Positions 26,301 through 41,300 of a DNA stretch of 64,000 nt are shown here, one piece after another (position 1 is the stretch's first letter; each line of letters begins with the position of its first letter). A program made the position numbers and the translations under genes. The stretch is taken from positions 13,268,001 through 13,332,000 of the forward strand of contig NC_092360.1 in the NCBI RefSeq assembly GCF_030848805.1. The letters are read 5' to 3'. Source of the DNA: Temnothorax longispinosus (taxonomy: Eukaryota > Arthropoda > Insecta > Hymenoptera > Formicidae). The notes beneath the pieces are model-generated. The model was not told where the DNA came from. It saw only the letters and a program-made list of their open reading frames with translations, and searched no databases.

Positions 26301-29300
26301 CATCACCTTGTGGGCCCAACAGTAAATGCCGAGTCGTTAACGGTCAAGCTGTATGCACCTGTTTACCAGAGTATAGGGGCATACCACCGTCGTGCAGACC
26401 AGAATGTATCGTTAATGCCGAGTGTCCACCTCATCTGGCGTGTGTAAATAAGAAATGTGCAGATCCTTGCCCGAATACTTGTGGATTGAGGGCGCAATGT
26501 ATTACCAAAAACCACAATCCGATTTGCACTTGTCCTGCCGGTTTCACAGGAGATCCTTTCACTTTCTGCTCGCCACATAGTAAGCATTATATATACATAT
26601 TTTTGTCTCCTCGTATCAGCATTAACATGAATATCATAGAAAATTTGGTTTAGATAAAATTGTATCACTTAATATTTACGTCATTTGAGTATTCAATATT
26701 ACATTTTTGCATATTGTGTTCCACATATTTAGTAATTTGCGAAAAGAGATGTGTATATTGACATTATAAATTCTTTCTCTACGTACATTTCTTTTACAAT
26801 TAGACATAAATAATATATAATAACTATTTTTCAGTTACTACCGAATTTCCGGCAACTGAGCGGCCACCATCTTGCACCCCATCACCTTGTGGTCCGAATT
26901 CTTTGTGTCAAATAATATCCGGCAATCCCGCTTGTTCCTGCCTGCCAAATTACATTGGTGTACCGCCACAATGTCGACCGGAATGCATTTTAAGCTCCGA
27001 ATGTAAGAGTCACTTCGCATGTGTCAATCAGAGGTGTACGGACCCGTGCCCAGGCTCATGCGGAGTAAACGCTCAATGTCACGTATTAAATCATCTCCCA
27101 GTTTGCACGTGTATGGAAGGATTCACCGGAGATCCATTTACGCAATGCAGCATTATTCCGCCAGGTAAGCGAAGCATCGAGCAACGCATTATTAATATGA
27201 GCTGTTCTGCGAGAAATTAATTACAAAGAAAATCGAAACAATCTGATTTAATAATTTATCTTTAACATTGTTTTATCTGTATAGTTACAGAACCACCAAC
27301 CACGGACCCTTGCGCTCTATCACCATGTGGTCCGAACGCCATATGCGATAATGGTGAATGCAGATGCTTGCCCGAATATATCGGTAATCCTTATGAGGCC
27401 TGTCGTCCCGAATGTATCCTTAATTCAGAATGTGCCCGCGATAAAACTTGTTTGAAGAACAAATGCAAGGATCCTTGTCCCGGAATATGTGGCCAAAACG
27501 CGCGATGCGACGTGGTGAATCACATTCCCGTCTGTTCCTGTCCATCCGGATACGTTGGTGATCCGTTCGTCAGCTGTCGTGTTCAACCTAGAGGTATGCA
27601 AAGAAATATAGTTTTTTCATTCGCTTCAATTAACATATTGCTATTATAATTATATCGCCACAGATGTAATTATATATTTTACATATTTTTCCTAGATTTC
27701 TATGTCAGTTTATGTTAATACAAAATTAAAATTTGTCTCGCATGTATTTCAGTGCCGGATTCTCGAAAAGATCCGTGCTCGCCCTCGCCTTGCGGACCGA
27801 ACAGTCAATGTCGCAACATCGAGGATCACGCTGTGTGCTCTTGTCTCCGAGGCTATCTTGGTTCTCCGCCATCCTGCAGACCAGAGTGTGTCGTTAGCTC
27901 TGAATGTCCGCCAACGCGAGCCTGCGTAAATAAAAAGTGCACAGACCCCTGTCTAGGTTCCTGCGGTTTGAACGCGAGATGCGAAGTAATCAACCATTCG
28001 CCGATATGCAGTTGTCTTCCTGGACAGACTGGAGATCCGTTCAGAAGTTGTTATGATATTCCAAGTGAGAAAAACTATTATATGATTATAAATGAAATAA
28101 TTTTATGATATCAATAAAATGGTATGATATATAATTTCATGTTCAAGAATTGCACGTTAATGATGATCGATTTCACCAATTTTGAAAATTATAATAGATG
28201 CAAGAGATATTTGCAATAGCTTCGAATAAAGCGCGAATAAATACAATATTTTATGTGTCGTATCAATATTTTAGTACCATCGGAACCTAAGGATCAGGGC
28301 GATCCTTGCATTCCTTCGCCATGTGGACCAAACGCACTTTGTCAGAATGCAAATGGACAACCATCATGTTCGTGTCTACCTACCTACATCGGCACTCCAC
28401 CGTCATGTCGGCCAGAGTGTTTGATCAATCCCGATTGCCCGACGGAAAAATCTTGCATAAACATGAAATGTAAAGATCCATGCCCGGGATCCTGCGGGGA
28501 TAACGCTGAATGCAAAGTAGTGAATCACGCAGTGACTTGTTCGTGTCAGATCGGCTATGCGGGCAATCCGTTCGTGCAATGCGTATTAGAAGGTACGTTC
28601 GTTCATTTATCCTGACGTTTATTTCATTAATTATATCAGCAAAGAGTACCAACATTTCTCTTTAAATTATTTTTGTACGTGATTATTTTTGTACTTCTGC
28701 TTATTTCACTTAGAACATAACGTTTTTTTGAGCTAATTAATCTTGAACCATTAAATATCAGGCAATTTTTTTCTGCAGAAGAACCAATGAATCCGTGCGA
28801 ACCTTCACCGTGCGGTGCCAATGCGATCTGTCAACAACGGGACAATGCTGGCGCTTGCATATGCATCGATGACTATCAAGGAAATCCTTACGAGGGCTGT
28901 CAACCGGAGTGCGTCCTCAGCGCGGATTGTCCTACAAACAAGGCATGCGTTCGAAATAAATGCAAGGATCCCTGCCCAGGAGTATGCGGCGTCCGAGCGC
29001 AGTGTTCAGTGATCAACCACATTCCTACGTGTACTTGCGAACCCGGATACATTGGAGATCCATTTACGATTTGCACCCTTCAACCGGAAGTGGATACCGA
29101 ACCTACCGTTAGAGATCCGTGCTCGCCTTCACCCTGTGGACCGAACAGCTTGTGCCGTGCCATAAACAACCAAGCCGTGTGCACGTGCCAAGAGTCTTTC
29201 GTGGGTGTTCCGCCGAATTGTAAACCGGAATGTGTCGTCAATTCGGAATGTCCGCAAAATAGAGCATGCTACAAATACAAATGTACTGACCCGTGCCCTG

Positions 29301-32300
29301 GCACGTGTGGAATCGAAGCCAATTGCCGTATTATCAATCACAATCCGCTCTGCAGTTGTCCGCAAGGAAAGACGGGCGACCCCTTCTCCAGATGTTTCCC
29401 TGAACCCGGTAATTGATATATTTAATTAACTTAAACTTATTTTGCTTATTTGTTTACGTATGTAAAATTATATTAAAAAATTATGTAATGTCAGACTTAT
29501 GTATTGTACAAGTCTGTCGAAAGCAGATCTTGCCAATGCAGTTGATGTTAGTCTACTGACACATCTGATCAAATCTGTTACCAATCTGTCGATAGACTGC
29601 TATCATTTATTATATCATTACTATCATATACGTATTTAATCTTTTAGTTGTGCCGCTACCGCCGATGGATCCTTGTTTCCCCAGCCCATGTGGACTCTAC
29701 GCGGAGTGCAAAGTCGTTAATGATCAAGCCGCGTGCACTTGCTTGAAAAATTATATAGGAATACCACCCAACTGCCGCGCAGAGTGCGTAGTCAATACAG
29801 ATTGCCCGTCGGATCAAGCTTGTATCTCGGAAAAATGTCGTGATCCTTGCGTTGGCTCTTGCGGCCAGAATGCTGATTGTCGAGTACAGAATCACATACC
29901 AGTTTGTTTGTGTCAACCTGGATATTCCGGCGATCCTTTCACTTTGTGCACAGTAATTAAAGGTGCGTATTCTTAGTGCGTAAATTTCTAAGAATGGCTT
30001 TGTATACTTTATTGAAAAAAGAAATGCATATGGAGATAAATAAAACTTCGAATATTATTAATTAGTATCTGATAGTCCATTGCAATTATATTATATATTG
30101 ATAAATCTATTTCAAAATAACATAAAGTAAAACATCTTTTTTTCTTTAATTTTTTTTACATCATCTTCTTTATTGATAAGCGTGAAACATTAATGTTGCA
30201 GAACAACCAAAGGTTCCCGAAGATTTGTGTAATCCGTCACCATGTGGGCCTAATGCGGAATGCAACGAAGGTATATGCAGGTGTTTGTCTAATTACTTCG
30301 GAGATCCGTACTCGTATTGTCGGCCGGAATGCACAATGAACTCAGATTGTCCTCGCGTCAAAACTTGCATCAATCAAAACTGCGTGGATCCTTGCTCAGG
30401 CACATGCGGTCGTGATGCACGTTGCGACGTTGTTAATCACGTCCCAATGTGCAGCTGTCCGCCTGGTTACACCGGAAATCCGTTCCTTCTGTGTCGACCA
30501 CATATACCGGATGGTAAGTTTGTAAATATATTTTATAATAAAAATATAAAATATTGAAGTATAAATATAATGAATTAAATGAAAAACAAATAAAATGGTT
30601 GTATATATTTAAATATATAAACATTAAAATGTATATCGTGATTTCTATATAATATTGTTTTATCTTTTTTCATGTTTTCTGTGTAAAACGGAAACGACTT
30701 ATATTTTTGAATATAAATTTTACAATAAAGTCGAATTTTATTTTTACTTCGATCATTATTACTTCCGATAATTGTTATTTTTATCTTATTTGTAGACACC
30801 ATTAAGCAGCCTTGCACACCTTCGCCTTGTGGACCAAACAGCATCTGCAAAGTCGTGAGTGATCATGCTGTGTGTTCGTGTCAGCCTGGTTTAATTGGCA
30901 GTCCACCCGCCTGCAAACCAGAATGCGTCGTCAGCGCGGACTGTCCATTGACACAAGCGTGTCTAAATAATAAATGCCAAGATCCGTGCCCAGGCACGTG
31001 TGGACAGAATACAAACTGTCAAGTGGTTAATCATAATCCAATATGCAGTTGCTCCGAATCTTTCACAGGCGATCCCTTCACCATATGTTATCCGCAACCA
31101 AGTAAGCTCCACACTTAGATATTACAGCATTAAAAAATTTTATATTTTTGTAATTGGGTTTATCAATTGCAATCGATAATTATAAGAAATAACTATAATC
31201 GTAAAAGACTTTACACATTGACTAACATATTAGAATGATCGAAGTCATTAATGTGATATCTATATATATTTTTTATTAACCAAATTTTTTGTTTTCATAA
31301 ATTTTTAATTAATATCAACCATGCAAATTACTACAGAAAAGTCTGCTTTCTTATTGCCTGGGGATTAGTTCTTATCTTCTGTACGATATGATTAATTAGT
31401 CTTCTGGATAATAGTTTAATTGTTCTAGCATTAAATGCAATATTTCTTCATTTAAATATTTGTTTGCAGAAACACCATCTGTGCCGATAAACCCGTGTCT
31501 GCCATCGCCTTGCGGTCCGAACGCGGAGTGTCAAGTCAGGGGTGACAGTCCTGCGTGTTCGTGTATCGAAAATTACGTCGGTTTGCCGCCGAATTGTCGA
31601 CCGGAGTGCACAATCAATCCCGAGTGTCCGCCGCAGTTAGCGTGTATGCAACAGAAGTGTCGCGATCCGTGTGTCGGTCTGTGCGGTCTGAACGCTCAAT
31701 GCTCGGTAGTGAATCACCATGCGGTTTGTGCGTGCATCGGCGGATACACCGGAAATCCATTCAGCGCTTGCGAACGAGTACCTGAGGGTGAGTACACGAT
31801 CGTTATCTGTTATTTCTTCTTGTTACAATCTCTCTCACAAATGACGTCGTTTGCATGCGGGCGCGGCAGGTAGGTAGTGCCTTTTATCACCGTACAATAT
31901 GACTAATGGTAATAAGTCAAGACGGTAGCTCAAGAGTTTTTCTTTCTTGTCAAACAATGCCGCTGCTAAAGGTGGCAGTTAAAAATCTTGCAATTTACTG
32001 AAATCTTTCCCAAGAGATTGCCCTAGATATTACATAGAAAGAGCATGACGTACTGACTGTTTTGAAGATCAGTTGAAGTTTGAAAAACTGTTTGATGAAC
32101 ATCACCGTCCTGTCGCGTTATTGTTAGATGTGTGCTTATATAGTTCTAGAAGTCACATCAGACCGAAACTTATGTTTTAACCGTCGCATAATGGGACGAT
32201 ATGCCGTGCAACAGTATCGCACAGTCGCAAAGAGATCTCTAACAGGAGGTGGACAATAAGCCACGTGTGTTAGGTGGTGGGGCCTATAGATATTAGGCTC

Positions 32301-35300
32301 ATAATTGCACTCATCCCCGATTAAAAGTCAATAACATAGGATTATATGTGTGTGTATCCCGAGTCCCTACAATTAACAGAAGGAACAATGTGACACGCAA
32401 TCATCCCCATGCCTGAGCGTACTGACCCAGAAACCTAATGCAGGAAAACAATAGTGACAGGTGGTCACAAAACTGGTGGCGGGGCCTATATACCCAATAG
32501 GCTCTTGGCTGCACTCACCCTTAATTGACACTGAGCAACTAAGCGATAGAAGATAGAATATATAATCCCTGCGATTAATTGTTGAAATAATGTTTACTGC
32601 ACGCACTAGTCTATTGAAGCGAGTCTGTTAAAGACCCACTCACATGTAAGAGCACACTGATATGCTGTGGACCTCCCAATAATCATGCTGCACATACCGT
32701 TCCCGAATAGACCAATAACGCAAAGATATCGCCACAAAAAGCGTAACCTCTAGAGAAATAATTTTAACAAATCTTAATGAAACGCACTTACTACAATGTA
32801 GATCCCAAAATAGGATAGCTGTCCCGTCCCTGAAGAAATAATATATTGCCAATCACCTTGTAATTAACTCGAATAATTAATTCAATGAAAGATTGAACAC
32901 GCTTGATGAAACAATTGCTATTAGAAAACGTCACCCACTAAAACCGATAGTTATCTCTACGAGATACTAGTCAACCCGATGATAACCCAGTATTAAAACC
33001 ACGCAAAGCTATTACGTCGCACTACCATATGAGGCTTATTGCTTGTTAGGAATTCGATTTAATCGAAAAATGCGAACGCCAGGGAAAATAGACAAAAGTA
33101 AAAAAAAAAAAATAATCTCTCAGACTATCACCAGCTTTTGGAGAAGAACGCTGCATGTTCGATTAAGTCTAAGTGAAATTTCTCTTTATATCAGATACGT
33201 TCCTAGACATTAGAAAACCGTGCGAGCCTTCCCCTTGCGGTCTCAATGCCGTCTGCCGCGAGAACAACGGCGTTGGCTCGTGCACCTGTCTGCCGGACTA
33301 TCTAGGTGATCCCTACGAAGAATGCAGACCCGAGTGCACGCAAAATTCTGACTGTTTGACAAGAATGGCGTGCGTGAGCCTGAAATGCAGAGACCCTTGC
33401 CCAGGAACATGCGGAGTGAATGCCCAATGTCAATCGGTTAATCATCTGCCGATCTGTACTTGCATCCCCGGCTATACCGGCAACCCTTTCACCCTCTGTT
33501 CCCTGATAGTTGAAACCTGTAAGATTTATTTCCATGTTAGATATTTTATTTATTGCATTTTAAAATTCGGATTTCTAATACTAGCTACATATACCACAGA
33601 ATTTTCACATATATGCAGAATTATTTTAGAAAGATTTAGATTTACTGTGAAAATTTAATCAGAAAGAATTTAATTATTTTTTCATTTTGCTATTCAAAAT
33701 AATAAATAAAATAATAAATTTTAGATATACCCATTTATTTCCATTTTATTGATACGAGATATATATTTAATTATGATGAGATATTTAAAAGTGATATTTA
33801 AAATTCTGATTTTTATTGTCGTTTCACTTTTAGTACGGATTCGAATTTTTATTTTATTGGGGAAAATATATTTAGTCTAAATTCGAACATGAGAAGATCA
33901 CATTATTGTCCAGAATAATCCGTAGAAAATATTTTGTAACATACGTAATATTTTTCTCCATACAGTCCTGCCAGAAACAAATCCGTGCAGCCCATCCCCC
34001 TGTGGACCAAATAGTAAATGCCAAGATGTAAATGGCCTTGCCGTTTGCACTTGTCTCCCGAATTTTATTGGCAGCCCTCCCAACTGTCGAGCCGAATGCG
34101 TTGTGAACAGCCAATGCTCCCCGGATCTTGCTTGCATCAATCAGAAGTGTATGTCGCTCTGCCCGGACCCGTGTGGAATAAACACACAATGCAAAGTGAT
34201 CAATCACAGCCCCATCTGCGTCTGCAATCTCGATTATACCGGGGACCCCTTTACAAGATGTTTCCCTGCCCCACGTAAGAACTTGGTCTATTTTATCAGC
34301 TTTATTCATTTCTGCCATAAGTTCACGATCATCGGCTTCATCCATTTGTTCATTCACTCCAGAAGTTCACGGTCATCAGCTTCACTTATTCGTTCATTCA
34401 CGTCAGAAGTTCACGGCCATCAGCTTCATTCATCCACGCCATAAGTTCATCTTTCATAATCATATGGCTTAATTTTGAAACTGACTGACGTTGCTGCAAC
34501 TGTTATCCTCAGCTCAATTTGCTCTAATATGTCATAATATCATATCATAATATTAATCCTCACAAGTTTTATACCATGCGCGATAATATCGTATGGTATT
34601 CAATGACATCTCATTATTTTTTCATGACACTTCATTATTTTTACTCTCATGCATAAATGCAATTGATTTGTTGCTGATATAGACATTTTTACAAACAAAC
34701 GGCGAGTAGTTGGTTACGTCTGTTTTACTATTGAATTTCAGAACCGCTAGATTTTCCCGTAGCCCCCAAAGATCCCTGCTTGCCGTCCCCGTGCGGCGTA
34801 TACGCGGAGTGCAGGAACATCGGTGGCACACCGTCGTGTTCTTGTCTGCCGACCTACAGAGGATCACCGCCGAATTGTCGCCCCGAATGCCGCGTGAATT
34901 CCGAATGCCCGATGAATCTCGCCTGCAGCAATGAAAGATGCAGGGATCCCTGCTTAGGTTCCTGCAGCATTACTTCATTGTGCACAGTCTATAATCACGT
35001 ACCCGTGTGCACCTGTCCCGAGGGATACACCGGTGACCCTTTCAGTAATTGTTATCCCAGACCGACAAGTAAGAGACTCTCCGCATCCTAAAGTCATGAA
35101 AAATTTGTTTCGAAGAAAACTTTCGCGAATTGTAACGCACGATGTTTCTTGAATTAACGTTTTTAGAATTTATTAGTTTTAGTTTTAGCGAATGTTAAGT
35201 GAAACAAGAGAATTTCAACTTGCTCAGATATGAAGAAATCTTGAAAAGATATTTTCAACTTTTTAATGAATTTCTTTTTAATGTTCGTGTAGTTTGGCTT

Positions 35301-38300
35301 GGTCAAGATTTTGTTATTTATCGTGTAAAAACAGGAACTGAGATATCTCCAACAATGCACGTGTAATGTTTTAGACATTCTTTAAATTTTTTAAACAAAT
35401 TTTTCTTTACATGTTTTGCTTCAATTATCTCATTAAGCATCCACTAGATATTTAAATTTCGAGAAATAGAAATGCACATTAGATACGAATACAATGGCTG
35501 AAATGTTGTGTGGAAGTTATGCGTTACATTCGTAAAATTTTGTTTCGGACTCCGTCATGACATTCAGTTCCTTATCCGCATTCTTTTACAGCGGCACCTG
35601 CAGTTATCGACCCTTGCAATTTGAATCCCTGTGGACCGAATGCACGATGCAACAATGGCATCTGCATATGTCTGCCTGAATACCAGGGTGATCCATATGT
35701 GGGTTGCCGTCCCGAGTGTGTCATGAATACCGATTGCGCCCACGATCGTGCGTGCGTGCGTAACAAATGTGTGGATCCCTGCCCGGGCACGTGCGGTCGA
35801 AATGCATTGTGCTCCGTATATAATCATGTGCCTATATGCACCTGTCCGACCGGAATGATCGGCAATGCCTTCGTTCAATGTTCCATAGTCGAAGGTATAA
35901 TCAATGCGATCGATTTGTAATTTCTACGAATTTTTATTGATAATGATAATCGTAGAGTTCAGCCTTCTTGATGATATTCGTAAAATATGAATACTCCTAT
36001 CTTTTTGAGAGCAAAGTATAAGATCGCTATTATATTGAATGTTAGATACCCCGAAAGGAGATCCCTGCTCACCCTCGCCCTGCGGACCCAACAGCGTTTG
36101 CCGAGAGAACAACGGGCAACCTGTATGCTCGTGTGTGGCGGGATTCCTTGGCGTACCGCCAGCATGCAGGCCGGAATGCACTGTCAGTTCCGAGTGTCTT
36201 CTGACAGAAGCGTGTAGCAATCAGAAATGCATAAATCCCTGTCTCGGTGCATGCGGAATTCAAGCCACATGCCAAGTGATTAATCATAATCCCATATGTA
36301 GCTGCGGAGAACTCACCGGAGACCCGTTCATTCGATGTATCCCACGACGTAAGAACAAATACCAATTACAAATATCAATTACCTTCATTAGGCAATTAAC
36401 ACTGATATCAGTGATATCTGTTTTAATGATTCCAACGCAGATATGCGGATATAGTATAGAAATATATAAAAGAAAATATTCTGTTTTCTTCAAGTTTCAA
36501 ACGCATTAAAAATCAGTGATTTTACGAAGATCGAAAGATCGAAATTGAAAATAGTTTTATTATTTTACATAATATTTATTATTACAACAAACAAGTATAA
36601 CAAATATTTTATAAAAATTTAAAAGCATTTTTATTATTAATACTTAGTTCGATTTTATCTAACATCTCGAGTAATTCATATATTTCGAAATGATCATAAT
36701 ATGAATTTTGAGTTTTAAATTTATTTAATTCCAAACTTTTTTATTCAACATTTTTCTTTCCATTAGCACCCGAACCTGTGTTGCAAACAGACCCCTGTGT
36801 GCCATCTCCTTGTGGAGCGAACGCTGAGTGTCGAGTTATCGGCGATGCTCCCTCGTGCTCGTGTTTAGCTGGATTTTTGGATTTACCACCGTATTGTAAA
36901 CCAGAATGCATTAGCAACAGTGAATGTCCTGCTCATTTAGCATGCATGAATCAGAAGTGTAGGGATCCTTGCGAAGGTTCCTGTGGGGCCAACGCCGAGT
37001 GTCGTGTAGTAAGCCACACGCCCATGTGCGTTTGTCCTAACGATTTCACCGGTGATCCATTTACGCAATGTATACTGAAACCACGTAAGCATCGATTTTA
37101 CACAGAACTGAAATTATATTTAGATCCGAGCAAAACGTAGGAAACATTTAGTTTTCGACTTTTAATCGATCATAAAATCACGTTGAGACTTTCAGATATA
37201 ACGTGAGCTTGAAAAAATATCGTAACAAATAGGTTTGAGAGATGTTTCCTAGTTCATATTCTGTTTTCAGCCACACCAGTCCCATTGTCACCCTGTAAAC
37301 CATCACCTTGTGGCTTTAATGCCGTTTGCAAGGAACAGTTCGGTGCTGGATCCTGTTCTTGCTTACCAGATTATGTCGGCAATCCTTACGAGGGATGTCG
37401 ACCGGAATGCGTAGTTGATACGGATTGCATATCTATTCTTGCTTGCGTACAATCAAAGTGCAGAGACCCATGTCTCGGTGTCTGCGGACAATTCGCCGAA
37501 TGTCAAGTTATTAATCATCGACCAACTTGTACATGTATTTCCGGTTACAGCGGCAACCCATTCCAATACTGCACTGTGATGCGCGATATCGGTACGAATA
37601 CTTTTCCGAATACTGAGAAACTTCAAACCTCACTCTTATTGCCATTTTCTTTTATATTCTTATTATTTTACTTCAAACTTTTTATTCCATGTTTGACAAG
37701 GTTTACAATACTGTAATATTATTCTTTTTTTTTTACTTAAAATTAATGTTTTACACGTCTTAATTTAATTCGAGAGTGAATATATAATTACGTTTCAATA
37801 TTTTCGTAAATAAATATTTTAAATTATTTTTTTTACTTTAATGTAAAAAATTGGAAAGATGCATTTATCATTCTAGTCGATACTCCGAGGGATGTTTGTA
37901 ATCCGTCACCTTGCGGACCCAACAGCCAATGTCGCGATAATAATAATCAAGCAGTTTGTTCTTGCCTACCGAATTTCATCGGTAGTCCACCCGCATGTCG
38001 CCCTGAATGCGTGACAAGCTCAGATTGTCCCCTCAATCTTGCTTGCTTGAATCAAAAGTGTCAAGATCCCTGTCCAGGCTCCTGCGGTAGAAATTCGAAT
38101 TGCAGAATTATCAAACACAATCCAATTTGTTCCTGTAGAAACGGTTTTACCGGCGATCCATTTACCGTTTGCTTCCAGACACCTGGTACGATTTTCAATT
38201 TTTGTCTAATATTATTGGTATTTATTTAACGGGCGAATATATATACGTTACCAGTTGTAATTATTTACCCGATTAAATACACTCGGACCTCGATAAAGTG

Positions 38301-41300
38301 TTCCTCTCAAAAGTACTGAAAGCTATTCCAAGATCACGTTTAACTCTATTTGATTAATTCTCTTAATTCTCTTCGAATCAATAAATAATATTTGTTAACA
38401 ATATTGTTAACAATTTGTAATTTCTAGTCTAATTTCTAGCACAATAAGTAATATCTTTTGCTTTCGATTGATATTTACGAGAATGCTGTATCGAGATTGG
38501 AGTATATGTGCAATCAATTAGATTTTATAATAATTTTATAGCTTTCAAACTGTTCATTATCGTAATTGCAGTGAGTCCGCCCGTCGTAAGTGACATTACG
38601 AGAGACCCGTGCGTACCGTCACCTTGTGGCGCGTTTTCCGAATGTCGCGATATAGGAGGAGTGCCATCGTGTTCTTGTTTACCAACGTATAGAGGCAGTC
38701 CGCCAAATTGTAAACCAGAATGTACAATCAATGCAGAGTGTCCAGCTAATATGGCTTGCATGCAACAAAAATGTAGAAATCCCTGTCCAGGCTCATGCGG
38801 CATTATGGCCGAATGCAGTGTCGTAAATCACGTGCCAATTTGTTCGTGTTTGCCCGATTACACCGGCGACCCTTTCATCGGATGTTCCATAAAGCCACGT
38901 AAGATTTCCCATCGGAAATATATAATAATAATAATTTTTTTATTATTCCCCCGATAGCGTACTTGATCCTCTTCTTACGCGAAATTATTGCAGTCGTTGT
39001 TGCTCCCTCCAAACCGGATCCATGCACGCCTTCACCTTGCGGACCCAATACGCAATGCAACGGAGGAATTTGCGTTTGCATAGCAGAATATTTCGGGGAT
39101 CCTTACAGCGGTTGTCGGCCAGAATGCGTATTGAATAACGATTGCCCGAACACGCAGGCTTGCGTGCGAAATAAATGTGTGGATCCTTGTCCAGGTGTTT
39201 GCGGCCAAAATGCCGTGTGCAATGTGTACAATCATGTTCCCATGTGTAGTTGTCCCTCGGGAATGGATGGAAATGCTTTCGTCTTGTGTTCTCCCGTGCC
39301 AGGTATTCTCAGGAAGTTCTAAACATAACGACGTCAAAATATCTATCAATCTTGTTTAATTTTCAAACCTCCGCATTCTTAGCACGTCGAATCTTTATTC
39401 TATAATTCAAATCTTTTCTTATAGCACCACCCATTAGCAACCCATGTAATCCGTCTCCGTGTGGTCCGAACAGTCAATGCCGACAAAATAATATGCAGGC
39501 TGTATGTAGTTGCATAAGTGGATTTGTCGGCGCGCCTCCGACTTGCAGACCCGAATGTGTAATTAGCTCAGATTGCCCGAAGAACGAGGCGTGCACCAAT
39601 CAAAAATGTCGGGATCCTTGTCCGGGAAGTTGCGGGCGCAACACAATATGCAACGTCATTAATCACAATCCTGTCTGCGTCTGCCGTTCCGGAATGACCG
39701 GAGATCCGTTTATTAATTGCTTCCCTCTTCGTAAGAAAACTCTTTTTTTTATTCTTTCTCGAAAATATTTTCAAATATTAAATTTTCCACACGTAAACTA
39801 AACTGCCTTCGCGATTTATTTTATTTTATTACTTTGAACACGCATAAATAAAGTTTAATATAGTGCCTCGGTTAATTAACCGGTTATTACTTTTAAAGCT
39901 GAGGAACCGGTACCTGTGCTTAATCCCTGTCAACCATCACCGTGTGGACCAAACGCGCAATGCCAAGTGATCAATGATCAACCCTCTTGCTCATGCTTGC
40001 AAGAATTTATCGGATCACCTCCAAATTGCCGATACGAGTGTATCAGTAATAGCGAGTGCTCGAACAAAATGGCCTGCATCAACCAAAAATGTCGCGATTC
40101 GTGCATCAACGCATGCGGCATCAATGCCGTTTGTAATGTTGTTAGCCACACGCCGATGTGCGCGTGCACCTCCGGTTATACTGGCGATCCGTTTACACAG
40201 TGTTCTCCTCAACAATGTAAGAAAATTTTAAAAAATAATTTAAATATTTACATATTTAAAAAGTCAGATTTATTTCAGTCTTTATTTTATTAATCCATAT
40301 GTTTCTCATTTATTTGAAAGAATTATAAAATTAATATTGGATAATTATTACATTTTAAATTATCCACAAGGATGTTTCTTTTTAAGAATGAATAATTTAA
40401 TTACTATTCTATTCTCATTTTAGTCGATATACAACCTAGCATATCCACGCCGTGCACACCATCTCCGTGTGGTGCAAATGCAGTATGCAGAGTTCAGCAA
40501 AATGCTGGTTCTTGTTCATGCTCCTCCGATTATATCGGCAACCCTTACGAAGGGTGCAGACCCGAGTGTACGCTCAATTCCGATTGTCCGTCCAATCAGG
40601 CGTGTATCGGTTTGAAATGCAAAGATCCGTGTCCAGGAACGTGCGGCCAAAACTCTCAGTGCTACGTAATTAATCACGCGCCAACTTGCACTTGCTTCGA
40701 GCGGTACACGGGAAATCCATTCATATTCTGCAGCCTTATCATCGAAGCTCGTAAGAGATCGCTTAAAGCTCGCGCGCGTCTGTTCTGAGGACAATTACGT
40801 GACTTTAAATATCTAACTTTCTTGCAGCGGTTGTAGCAGATAATGTCAATCCTTGTCAACCATCCCCTTGCGGACCGTACAGTCAATGCAGAGCAAGCAA
40901 CGGCCAAGCTGTTTGCTCTTGCCTGCCTACTTATATCGGCGCACCGCCCGGTTGTAGACCCGAATGCACAGTTAGCACGGATTGCGCGACGAATCGCGCT
41001 TGTGAGAATAACAAGTGTATCGATCCTTGCCCCAATTCGTGCGGTCAGGGCACAACATGTAGAGTCGTGAATCATAGTCCAATATGCATGTGCAAACCTG
41101 GATTTAGCGGTGATCCATTCGTACGCTGCTTATTCGCACCACGTAAGCGGAACAAATCTTATATACACATTCAAACTTTTGCTCTAGTTTATTATTTTTT
41201 ATATTTAAAAAAATGTCAATATCTTCCCATCTTTTTTCTAGATAACTATGCATTAAAATATTTCTTTGTTTCCATTCAAAACTTTTATTATACAAAATAG

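Noticed and set aside
31874..33035. Terminal inverted repeats (ggtagtgc / gcactacc) bounding the large intron insert.
   Set aside because: Only 8 bp match and no target duplication or further extension was found, which is within chance for this length.
33519..34357. A minus-strand 161-codon frame around exon 54 as an independent gene.
   Set aside because: It is a shadow of exon 54 plus the minisatellite; no start context, domain or conservation signal.
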